A DNA stretch of 5,148 nucleotides from an uncultured Verrucomicrobium sp. (GTDB taxonomy: Bacteria; Verrucomicrobiota; Verrucomicrobiia; Methylacidiphilales; GAS474): assembly GCA_903889845.1 (NCBI GenBank), contig CAISZB010000298.1, positions 1-5,148 on the forward strand. Reading direction: 5' to 3'. A program made the translations under genes and the position numbers. Positions 1 through 5,148 of the stretch are shown piece by piece. The notes beneath the pieces are model-generated. The model saw only the letters and a program-made list of their open reading frames with translations, was not told where the DNA came from and searched no databases. The first letter of the stretch is position 1, and each line of letters opens with the position of its first letter.

Positions 1-416
1 AGCAAGCCGAGAGCCTACATCATTTATTTTCCTCGAATTCGATTGTCGTCGAGTGCGAAGCGCTTAATGCTAGTACGCGAGGACAAATCTCACGCCAACT
101 CTTGGAATGCCTTCCCGAAGGAGCCTTGTTGATTAACATCGGACGTGGGGCGGTTGTTGATGAAGCCGCCTTGACGGAGCGGGTGGCGTGCGGCCATCTG
201 CGGGTCGCTCTCGATGTTTTTCAGAAAGAGCCCCTCCCCCTCGACTCTCCGCTCGGTCGCTCGTCCCTCGCGCTGCTTTCCCCCCATATCGCGGGGCCCA
301 CCTCCGACCAATATCCCTTGTGTGGCGAGTTTGCGCTGAGGAACGTGGAACGTTACGTGAAGGGGGAGGATCTCGATGCAATGATTGCGCTTGAAGTGTA
401 TGATCGTTCGACCTGA
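1..416 (+). CDS. D-isomer-specific 2-hydroxyacid dehydrogenase, C-terminal part (5' end outside window)
   Basis: This gene is cut by the left edge; the open frame runs from base 3 to the TGA at 414-416, giving about 137 C-terminal residues. The family uses NAD(P)H to interconvert 2-keto acids and D-2-hydroxy acids in the cytoplasm. What is visible is the end of the Rossmann NAD-binding domain and the return to the catalytic domain. The three catalytic residues are present: Arg in NIGRGAVVDE (codon 144-146), Glu in DVFQKEP (228-230) and His in LSPHIAG (285-287). The phrase EPLPLDSPL and the tail ending in EVYDRST are typical of this family. The TTG at 102-104 lies inside the domain and is not a real start. 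The substrate cannot be told from this part; phosphoglycerate, glyoxylate/hydroxypyruvate or a sugar-derived acid are all possible. The 3' end overlaps the next gene, which suggests one transcript and perhaps translational coupling. Confidence 0.9.
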   Translation, partial: QAESLHHLFSSNSIVVECEALNASTRGQISRQLLECLPEGALLINIGRGAVVDEAALTERVACGHLRVALDVFQKEPLPLDSPLGRSSLALLSPHIAGPTSDQYPLCGEFALRNVERYVKGEDLDAMIALEVYDRST

Positions 417-3400
417 GCGGGACGACCTGGAACCAGATCGACGGCCTCCTGATGAAATGCGGGCTGTTGCGCTGGTGGTGACGCTGGCCCTTCTGACGCT
501 GGTGACCGTCATCATCGTGGCCTTTGTTTCCGTCACAGCGGGAGACCTGACAGCGACAAAGAGCTATGTCCAATCCCTTCAGGCCGAGCAAATCGCAATG
601 GGAGGATTAAACAGCCTGACGACCCGCCTTCAATCCGAGGTAACCGATCCGGGCAAATCGACTGCGGTGACGAATAGCGGTTATGTTGTGTATTTCCCCA
701 CCAATGCAGCCAGCGCTCTTCCTCAGCGGATGTTGACCGGTTTGGCCACGAATCTGATCTCGATTGCCAAAATCAGCACCAACGGAGTTCCTCTCTTCAC
801 CCCAGCGGCATCCAACGCGGCGGCGGCGACCAACGCCGCCTCCGGTCTCTCGACCCTGACGCCTTCCCTCAACGGGCGCTCGATTTCCGTCGCGCGCTGG
901 AACGCGCCCTTGCTTACGACGGGAACAAATGGGTTTCCCGTTCCCGATTGGGTCTTGGTCACCCGCAGTGGCCCCAAAGTCTTCGCCCCCGGAACCAATC
1001 CCTCCCAATCCGGCCTCGATGCCGGGATAAAGAACCCGGACAGCGTGATCGGGCGGTATGCCTACGTCGTCTACGACGTGGGGGGTCTCCTCGATATCAA
1101 CGCGGCCGGGTATCCCAGCGTCGCCTCCGCGTCGTCTTCCCTGAAAGGGTTGCTTCCTTGGGCCGATCTGACGCAGCTTTCACCCCGGATCACTTCCCAG
1201 GATATCGATGCCTTGGTGATGTGGCGCAACGCAGTTTCGGCCGCCTCCGCCACTAGTTTTACCGCGAACGTGACCAATGCGGCTGCCGCCGGATTTTTGC
1301 GGACCAGCAAGGGAGACACCGCTTTCCTGGGACGGCAGGAACTTATCCAATATGCCCAAACGAAGAACCGTGATCTGACCAACGCACTTCCCTTTCTTAC
1401 GACCTTCAGCAGGGAACTCGACGCCCCGTGCTGGGGGCCGACAACGAATCTGGGTAGCTATGCCTATCTGACTGCGAGGGACAATGCCTCCTCGGTCAAC
1501 CGCCTCTTTCCGAACGTCCGCGTCCGGGGCAAGGGATTCCTCCGGCGCGACGGTACGATGGCTGTGGTCGGGGAGCCGCTTCTCAAAACAAGATTTCCCC
1601 TTGATAAGCTTGCCCTACTTGAAAAGACCGTGGGGCCTCCCAACGCCCTTTCGGCTTCCGACAAGAGCGCCATTCTCAGCTACTTCGGCCTGGTACCCGA
1701 TCCGTTGTCCAACGGGTATTACCGGAAATGGATCTACACGAATCCTTCGGGTGGCACGCCTCCCGGCACCCTCATGACACTTGATCAGGTAGCCTCCGCC
1801 AGGCGGGAGCCTGATTTCTTCGAATTGCTCCAGGCCGGTATCCTTTCCGGATCGCTCGGCGCCAAGGGACGCAACGACGACGCTGTTCCCGTGGTGTCCG
1901 GGGCGAACCTCACGGTCACCGATTACGATCCCAACACCTACTATCAGATTATCCGCATCGGCGCGAACATCATCGACCAATGGCATGCGGACAACTATCC
2001 GACCACGATCACTTTCAACGGCAACGACTTTTACGGCATCGCCGATCTTCCCTATATCAATCAGCTCTTTCTCAAAACGGCGTCGGACAGCAAGACCTAT
2101 GTCAAGGCTTGGTGCTATCCCCAATTGTGGAATCCCCATCAAGCCCCGGCAACGGCCTCCAGCGCCTCTCCTTCGTCCTTCCGGATTTCGTTCAGTCCCC
2201 AGGACGTGTTCTGTCTCCAATTGGTCCAGACGCCGAACACCTCCATCAACAGAAGCTATTGGTACTGGAAGGCTGCGGTGGGGGCGGGAAGCTGGGCTGC
2301 GGGGGGGCACCTGCCGCTGACCTATTTCAATAATTCCTCTTCGACCGACGCTTCCTACGGGGATATTACTTTCTCGGGAGTCGCCTCATCCAGCTATCGG
2401 GAGCCGGGCTTCGTTTCCTCCTCGTTCAGTCCCAGCGTCAATGTTACCGGCCTCGCCTCGTCTGTTGGCGGATGGAATTTGGGAACCCTGACTCTCCCTC
2501 CCCCCTCGGCTCCCAATACGACGAATAGCGCCGGCTCGCCGGCGGCCTGGAATTCGGCGACGACTTTCCAGATCAAAATCAGTCTGACCTCGATTCTGAG
2601 ATTGCAGTTCCTCGATCCGAATACGCCGGCCGGGCCGTCGGCGGTCTACCATACCTACGCCACCTTCGTCGGGATCGATAACGGCAGCAGCCCCACCAGC
2701 GGTTTTTCCACCGGGTGCTTCATCACTCCTTACTCCGATTTTTCTTTGAACGGAACGGCTTTTTTAAAAAGCGATCCGAGAACAAGCCGCTTCTCCGCAG
2801 GAGTCAATGCATCGTATGCGACAACGATCCAGGCGGGGAATGCTTCCTTGGGGCTTCTCTCTTCCGGCGTCGTGTGCGACGTGGTGACGCCGACGCCCAC
2901 GTTCACTTCCGGCACCTATCGTCCCGATGTCCTGTCGATTAATGACAACAACGTGACGATGGCCGGTAGTCCTTCTGCCTCGACCCAATATGCCGATCCC
3001 GATGGGGTGGTCCGTTTCGGGGATGTCCACGATGCCTATGCCGCCCATGCCAGCGCCCCCAGCGGTAGCAGCAGTCCTTTTTATTCGACCGGTACGTCGG
3101 CGACAGCCGGAACATTGGCCCGTCCGGTGATCCTCCATCGTCCCTTCAGGTCCGTGGCAGAGATGGGCTTCGCCTTCCGCGACATGCCGTGGAAGACGCT
3201 CGATTTCTTTTCGCAGAACAGCGCCGATGCCGGCTTGCTGGACCTCTTCACGCTGAGCGATGCCCAGTATGGGGCGGCGGGCCTTCCGATGGTGGCCGGA
3301 AGGGTCAGCCCGAATACGCCCTATACGCAGGTGCTGGCGGCAGAGTTGGCCGGAGCCCTGCTCAATCCCTTCACCCCCTCGGGGACGGTCTCTTCCAGTG

Positions 3401-3750
3401 CCGCCTCCAGCGCCGCACAGGCCATTGTGGCAGCGACAAAGAGCCAACCCGTGATGAGTCGCTCGGAGCTGGTCTCGCGTCTGACTGCGCTTTCGGCCGT
3501 CAGTGCCGTGTCAGCGACCGGACTGAAGAGCGAGCAGGAGGCCGTGGCTCGCTCCCTAGGGGAGTCATCCAATACGCGGACTTGGAATTTCCTCATCGAC
3601 TTGATTGGGCAATCGGGCCGATATCCCCCCACGGCCACCCGCCTTGATCAATTCATGGTGGAGGGAGAACGCCGCTATTGGCTCCACATTGCCATCGATC
3701 GCTATACGGGAAAGATTGTCGACCAGCAGCTGGAAGTCGTTTCGCAATAA
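400..3750 (+). CDS. Giant prepilin-like protein, Verru_Chthon cassette protein A type
   Basis: About 1116 aa, function unknown. From the ATG at 400, a charged leader (residues 1-21) precedes one hydrophobic helix (about 22-47, starting AVALVVTLALL). An amphipathic stretch (48-83) follows, as in type IV pilin-like N termini. The rest is a long Ser/Ala/Thr/Asn-rich exported body with only five cysteines and no other membrane segment. An Ala/Asn-rich low-complexity patch starts near residue 136. Two C-terminal blocks look conserved in the family: RPFRSVAEMGFAFRDMPWKTLDFF (about 914-937), and SGRYPP (1072-1077) with RRYWLHIAIDRYTGKIVDQQ (1092-1111). I recall these as hallmarks of Verru_Chthon cassette protein A, restricted to Verrucomicrobiota; this is from memory. 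The likely site is the envelope or cell surface. The start is uncertain: ATG 400 has a tight GAAG upstream and overlaps the dehydrogenase by 17 bases, while ATG 457 would begin directly at the hydrophobic segment (1097 aa) but lacks a ribosome binding site. The usual partner prepilin genes are absent here. Confidence 0.8.
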   Translation: MIVRPERDDLEPDRRPPDEMRAVALVVTLALLTLVTVIIVAFVSVTAGDLTATKSYVQSLQAEQIAMGGLNSLTTRLQSEVTDPGKSTAVTNSGYVVYFPTNAASALPQRMLTGLATNLISIAKISTNGVPLFTPAASNAAAATNAASGLSTLTPSLNGRSISVARWNAPLLTTGTNGFPVPDWVLVTRSGPKVFAPGTNPSQSGLDAGIKNPDSVIGRYAYVVYDVGGLLDINAAGYPSVASASSSLKGLLPWADLTQLSPRITSQDIDALVMWRNAVSAASATSFTANVTNAAAAGFLRTSKGDTAFLGRQELIQYAQTKNRDLTNALPFLTTFSRELDAPCWGPTTNLGSYAYLTARDNASSVNRLFPNVRVRGKGFLRRDGTMAVVGEPLLKTRFPLDKLALLEKTVGPPNALSASDKSAILSYFGLVPDPLSNGYYRKWIYTNPSGGTPPGTLMTLDQVASARREPDFFELLQAGILSGSLGAKGRNDDAVPVVSGANLTVTDYDPNTYYQIIRIGANIIDQWHADNYPTTITFNGNDFYGIADLPYINQLFLKTASDSKTYVKAWCYPQLWNPHQAPATASSASPSSFRISFSPQDVFCLQLVQTPNTSINRSYWYWKAAVGAGSWAAGGHLPLTYFNNSSSTDASYGDITFSGVASSSYREPGFVSSSFSPSVNVTGLASSVGGWNLGTLTLPPPSAPNTTNSAGSPAAWNSATTFQIKISLTSILRLQFLDPNTPAGPSAVYHTYATFVGIDNGSSPTSGFSTGCFITPYSDFSLNGTAFLKSDPRTSRFSAGVNASYATTIQAGNASLGLLSSGVVCDVVTPTPTFTSGTYRPDVLSINDNNVTMAGSPSASTQYADPDGVVRFGDVHDAYAAHASAPSGSSSPFYSTGTSATAGTLARPVILHRPFRSVAEMGFAFRDMPWKTLDFFSQNSADAGLLDLFTLSDAQYGAAGLPMVAGRVSPNTPYTQVLAAELAGALLNPFTPSGTVSSSAASSAAQAIVAATKSQPVMSRSELVSRLTALSAVSAVSATGLKSEQEAVARSLGESSNTRTWNFLIDLIGQSGRYPPTATRLDQFMVEGERRYWLHIAIDRYTGKIVDQQLEVVSQ

Positions 3751-3780
3751 GGGGTGGGGAGATGTTCCTTGGCGCACCCC
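3751..3780 (+). other. Inverted repeat in the gap between prepilin-like gene and LacI-type gene
   Basis: GGGGTG at 3751-3756 is perfectly complementary to CACCCC at 3775-3780, and inside it GGGA (3757-3760) can pair with TTCC (3765-3768) allowing one G-U pair. It starts directly after the stop codon of the prepilin-like gene. There is no T-run after it, so it is not a classical intrinsic terminator; it could be an mRNA 3'-end structure or chance in GC-rich DNA. Confidence 0.3.
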
Positions 3781-3795
3781 GATTCGCGCTCTAAT
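3769..3795 (+). promoter_or_regulatory. Candidate promoter for the LacI-type gene
   Basis: TTGGCG (3769-3774) resembles a -35 box (4 of 6) and TCTAAT (3790-3795) a -10 box (5 of 6), with 15 bases between them, slightly short of the ideal 17. Transcription would begin around 3802, leaving only a few bases before the ATG at 3806. That fits the lack of any purine-rich ribosome binding site there and suggests a very short or absent leader. This is inference; the -35 match is weak. Confidence 0.3.
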
Positions 3796-3805
3796 CTGCG
3801 ATTAC

Positions 3806-4879
3806 ATGAGCGCGGTTTCCTCGAAGAAACGTGTCACCCTCCGGGATATTGCCAAGGAGTGCGGGTGCACCGTCATGACGGTGTCGTATGCGCTGCGCCA
3901 TTATCCCCGGATTTCCCAAGAGACGCGGGAAAAGGTACAGAGTGTCGCGCTCAAAATGGGATATATGCCCGATCCGGCCCTCTCCGCCCTTTCGGCCTAC
4001 CGGCGAGTCAATCATCCGCATCCCGCCGCCGCCCCTCTGGCCTGGATTACCAATTATGCGGAGCGCGACGGGCAACTCTCGCGGGGATATTATATTCAGC
4101 GCCATTTGAATGGGGCGGCCGAGAGGGCCAGGGAAATGGGGTACCGGATCGAGACCTTTTGGCTGCGGGAATCGGGAATGACCGCGCGTCGGATGAGCCA
4201 GATTCTCTATAACCGCGGCATTACCGGCGTTCTGCTCCCTCCCCAACCCAGGCCGCAGGCTCATCTCAATCTCGACTGGGAGAAATTTTGCGTGGTGACC
4301 TTTGGTTACAGCTTGGCGAGGCCTCGCTTCCACATGGTCGCCACGCATCACTTTCGCGCCGTCGTGATGCTCGTGCGCCGTCTGCGTGCCTATGGGTACC
4401 GCCGGATCGGGTTGCATCTGTCCGATGAGGTCGATACCCGGGTTGCACACGCCTATTCGGCCTCTTTCAGCTCCGAGCAGTCGCGCTTCCGGAAGGAACA
4501 CGTCCTTCCCATTTTGCGCGGACGGATCATCACGGTCGAAGACGTCCGGGCATGGATCCGCCGATATCGCCCGGAAGCCATCATCACCTGGGATCCCCGC
4601 ATTGCCGGGGACGCCTTGAAGCAAGAGGGACTCCGCGCGCCCGACGACATTGGCCTGGCCACGTTGTTTGTCGACCCCATGGGAAAGCAGAAAGAGGTCA
4701 GCGGGATTGACGAAAACTACGAAGCCATGGGGGCTGCGGCCAGCGATCTTCTCGTGATGCTCATGCAGCAAAATGAGCGAGGTGTGCCCATCATCCCTCG
4801 CAGCGTCTTGATCGATGCAGGGTGGTTCGAAGGAACTACCGTTCGGCGCCTCCATTTGAAGGCGCCTCGCCCTTTTTAA
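3806..4879 (+). CDS. LacI/GalR-family transcriptional regulator
   Basis: A complete 357-aa protein, close to the usual 330-360 aa of the family; it should bind DNA as a dimer and respond to a small molecule, usually a sugar. Residues 10-53 are the LacI-type helix-turn-helix (VTLRDIAKECGCTVMTVSYALR, then PRISQETREKV and MGYMPD). Residues about 56-67 (DPALSALSAYRR) should form the hinge helix. Residues about 78-345 are the periplasmic-binding-protein-like effector domain, with recognisable blocks GYRRIGLHLSDEVDTR (197-212), TWDPRIAGDAL (261-271) and SGIDENYEAMG (299-309). In the recognition helix, the positions equal to LacI Tyr17, Gln18 and Arg22 are Val23, Met24 and Tyr28, so its operator should differ from classical ones. 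ATG 3806 is chosen because the HTH begins right after it; longer starts would lie inside the previous gene. No Shine-Dalgarno sequence precedes it. The effector and targets are unknown; the inverted repeats downstream are candidate operators. Confidence 0.92.
   Translation: MSAVSSKKRVTLRDIAKECGCTVMTVSYALRHYPRISQETREKVQSVALKMGYMPDPALSALSAYRRVNHPHPAAAPLAWITNYAERDGQLSRGYYIQRHLNGAAERAREMGYRIETFWLRESGMTARRMSQILYNRGITGVLLPPQPRPQAHLNLDWEKFCVVTFGYSLARPRFHMVATHHFRAVVMLVRRLRAYGYRRIGLHLSDEVDTRVAHAYSASFSSEQSRFRKEHVLPILRGRIITVEDVRAWIRRYRPEAIITWDPRIAGDALKQEGLRAPDDIGLATLFVDPMGKQKEVSGIDENYEAMGAAASDLLVMLMQQNERGVPIIPRSVLIDAGWFEGTTVRRLHLKAPRPF
4845..4877 (+). terminator. Candidate intrinsic terminator overlapping the 3' end of the LacI-type gene
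   Basis: GGCGCCT (4845-4851) pairs perfectly with AGGCGCC (4860-4866) across an 8-base loop, and a run of five T follows at 4873-4877. The 6-base gap between stem and T-run is longer than ideal, and the structure lies inside the last codons, so efficiency is doubtful. A second short palindrome, CCCTTT / AAAGGG (4870-4883), spans the stop codon and could add to the effect. Confidence 0.4.
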
Positions 4880-5048
4880 AGGGATCTCTGTTCCTTGCTC
4901 CACCTAGAGAACGGTAATAATCTTACCGGTTTTACTGGTAAAACAAGCTCCTCCGTTGCTCGGGATTCCATTGATATTAATGTCTATATAAGGAGATTTC
5001 CAGTCTCCCTAGCCCTCATAAACATATGAATTCGAAGACTTGGATGAA
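4880..5048. other. AT-richer intergenic region between LacI-type gene and insertion sequence
   Basis: About 170 bases without a convincing gene and visibly richer in A and T than the flanking coding DNA. It holds the overlapping inverted repeats at 4912-4944, a TATATA directly followed by AAGGAG (4985-4995) with no start codon at the proper distance, a short inverted repeat GGAGA / TCTCC (4992-5008), and an ATG at 5026. I see no well-spaced -35/-10 pair. It probably carried the control region of a gene to the right that the insertion sequence now separates from it. Confidence 0.5.
4912..4944. repeat. Overlapping inverted repeats, possible operator or RNA switch
   Basis: Three alternative pairings share the same bases. 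CGGTAA (4912-4917) pairs with TTACCG (4923-4928). TTACCGGT (4923-4930) pairs with ACTGGTAA (4934-4941), with one G-U mismatch. GTTTTAC (4929-4935) and GTAAAAC (4938-4944) form a perfect palindrome with a 2-base centre. As DNA this could be a dimer-binding operator, perhaps for the LacI-type protein encoded just upstream; as RNA, the first two stems exclude each other. No T-run follows on either strand, so a terminator is unlikely. The repeats are seen directly; the function is inferred. Confidence 0.45.
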
Positions 5049-5058
5049 TGCTGCGTAG
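5026..5058 (+). pseudogene. Possible start of a gene interrupted by the insertion sequence
   Basis: From the ATG at 5026 a frame reads MNSKTWMNAA and stops at a TAG (5056-5058), which lies at or inside the presumed insertion-sequence end. The first codons could be the remaining 5' end of a gene whose body is beyond the element, outside the window. Support is weak: there is no ribosome binding site at a proper distance (AAGGAG at 4990-4995 is about 30 bases away), and ten codons carry no family signal. Confidence 0.2.
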
Positions 5059-5103
5059 GGCGGTCCAAAACTGAGACACGTGGCGGTCCAATAGTGTGAC
5101 ACC
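5059..5103 (+). repeat. Two 22-base direct repeats, probable transposase-binding sites
   Basis: Copy one is 5059-5080 and copy two is 5082-5103, with a period of 23 bases. They match at 18 of 22 positions: the first ten bases (GGCGGTCCAA) are identical, and the GACAC block near the end is kept. The period of about two helical turns places both on the same face of the DNA, as expected for paired protein-binding sites at a transposon end. Confidence 0.7.
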
Positions 5104-5135
5104 CCGTTGGGGACATTGGAGGGGAAGCAGGTATT

Positions 5136-5148
5136 GGAGTCAAGGATG
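5136..5148 (+). CDS. Probable transposase start (istA-like), only the start codon in window
   Basis: An ATG occupies the last three bases (5146-5148), preceded by GGAG at 5136-5139 with a 6-base spacer, the best ribosome binding site in the window. Its position just after the terminal repeats is where an IS21-type istA gene starts. No residue beyond Met is visible, so the identity rests only on context. The coordinates given include the ribosome binding site. Confidence 0.4.

Larger units (their letters stand above)
5049..5148 (+). mobile_element. Left end of an insertion sequence, IS21-like arrangement (partial)
   Basis: Two tandem imperfect repeats that share GGCGGTCCAA and GACAC are followed by about 40 bases and then an ATG at the right edge. 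Multiple short direct repeats inside the terminal region, followed closely by the transposase gene istA, are typical of IS21-family elements; the family call is from arrangement and memory of similar ends, not from a search. IS21 ends begin with TG, and TG occurs at 5049 and 5052, so the exact boundary is uncertain within several bases. The transposase and its ATP-binding helper would lie beyond the window. Confidence 0.6.

Noticed and set aside
90..591. Two overlapping minus-strand frames opposite the dehydrogenase end
   Set aside because: They are low-complexity Arg/Ser/Gly-rich sequences opposite a gene with all catalytic residues in place.
1615..2310. A 231-codon open frame on the minus strand inside the prepilin-like gene
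   Set aside because: It lacks recognisable domains and is fully contained in a + strand gene that has family motifs near both ends; it is a shadow of codon usage.
551..3444. A 14-base identical string (CAGCGACAAAGAGC) at 551-564 and 3431-3444 within the prepilin-like gene
   Set aside because: Both copies encode the same frame (ATKS) in Ala/Thr/Ser-rich helices; there is no extension of the match and no third copy, so chance or codon preference explains it.
3605..3805. An N-terminal extension of 67 residues on the LacI-type protein
   Set aside because: It would overlap the end of the prepilin-like gene, looks like out-of-frame sequence, and the HTH domain starts properly right after ATG 3806.
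3791..4903. A 370-codon open frame on the minus strand opposite the LacI-type gene
   Set aside because: It lies opposite the recognisable regulator across its full length. The translation is rich in Arg, Gly and Pro with no known motif, as expected for a shadow frame in GC-rich DNA.
4971..4990. TTGATA and TATATA as a promoter before the insertion sequence
   Set aside because: Only 8 bases separate the two boxes, far from the 16-18 needed, and no other well-spaced pair was found.

Overview
This window most likely comes from a member of the Verrucomicrobiota. The main reason is the large central gene. Its N-terminal prepilin-like anchor and its conserved C-terminal blocks read like the 'Verru_Chthon cassette protein A' family, which is essentially confined to that phylum. 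The GC-rich coding sequence, weak Shine-Dalgarno signals and a divergent LacI-type regulator fit the same origin. All assignments come from reading the sequence by eye; no database search was run.

Layout, left to right, with all genes on the + strand. (1) Positions 1-416 hold the 3' end of a D-isomer-specific 2-hydroxyacid dehydrogenase, with the catalytic Arg, Glu and His all visible. (2) Positions 400-3750 hold a giant (about 1116 aa) secreted or envelope-anchored prepilin-like protein whose preferred start overlaps the dehydrogenase by 17 bases. (3) A 55-base gap follows, with an inverted repeat and a candidate promoter, but no ribosome binding site before the next gene. (4) Positions 3806-4879 hold a complete LacI/GalR-family regulator. 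(5) Positions 4880 to about 5048 are an AT-richer intergenic region with overlapping inverted repeats and a possible start of an interrupted gene. (6) From about 5049 to the right edge there is the left end of an insertion sequence: two 22-base tandem repeats, then an ATG with a good Shine-Dalgarno sequence at the last three bases. This is probably the transposase start, and the arrangement resembles IS21-family ends.

How the genes may work together is inference. The dehydrogenase and the prepilin-like gene look co-transcribed because they overlap. The LacI-type regulator may have its own promoter and may act on inverted repeats downstream of it. The prepilin-like protein lies next to a metabolic gene and a regulator rather than next to the smaller prepilin genes (B, C, D) with which the family was first defined. 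It therefore appears to be an orphan copy. I found no RNA genes and no CRISPR array. I did not find a clearly new system; the most unusual items are the orphan prepilin-like gene with an Ala in place of the usual Gly at its predicted processing site, and the repeat-rich region next to the insertion sequence.
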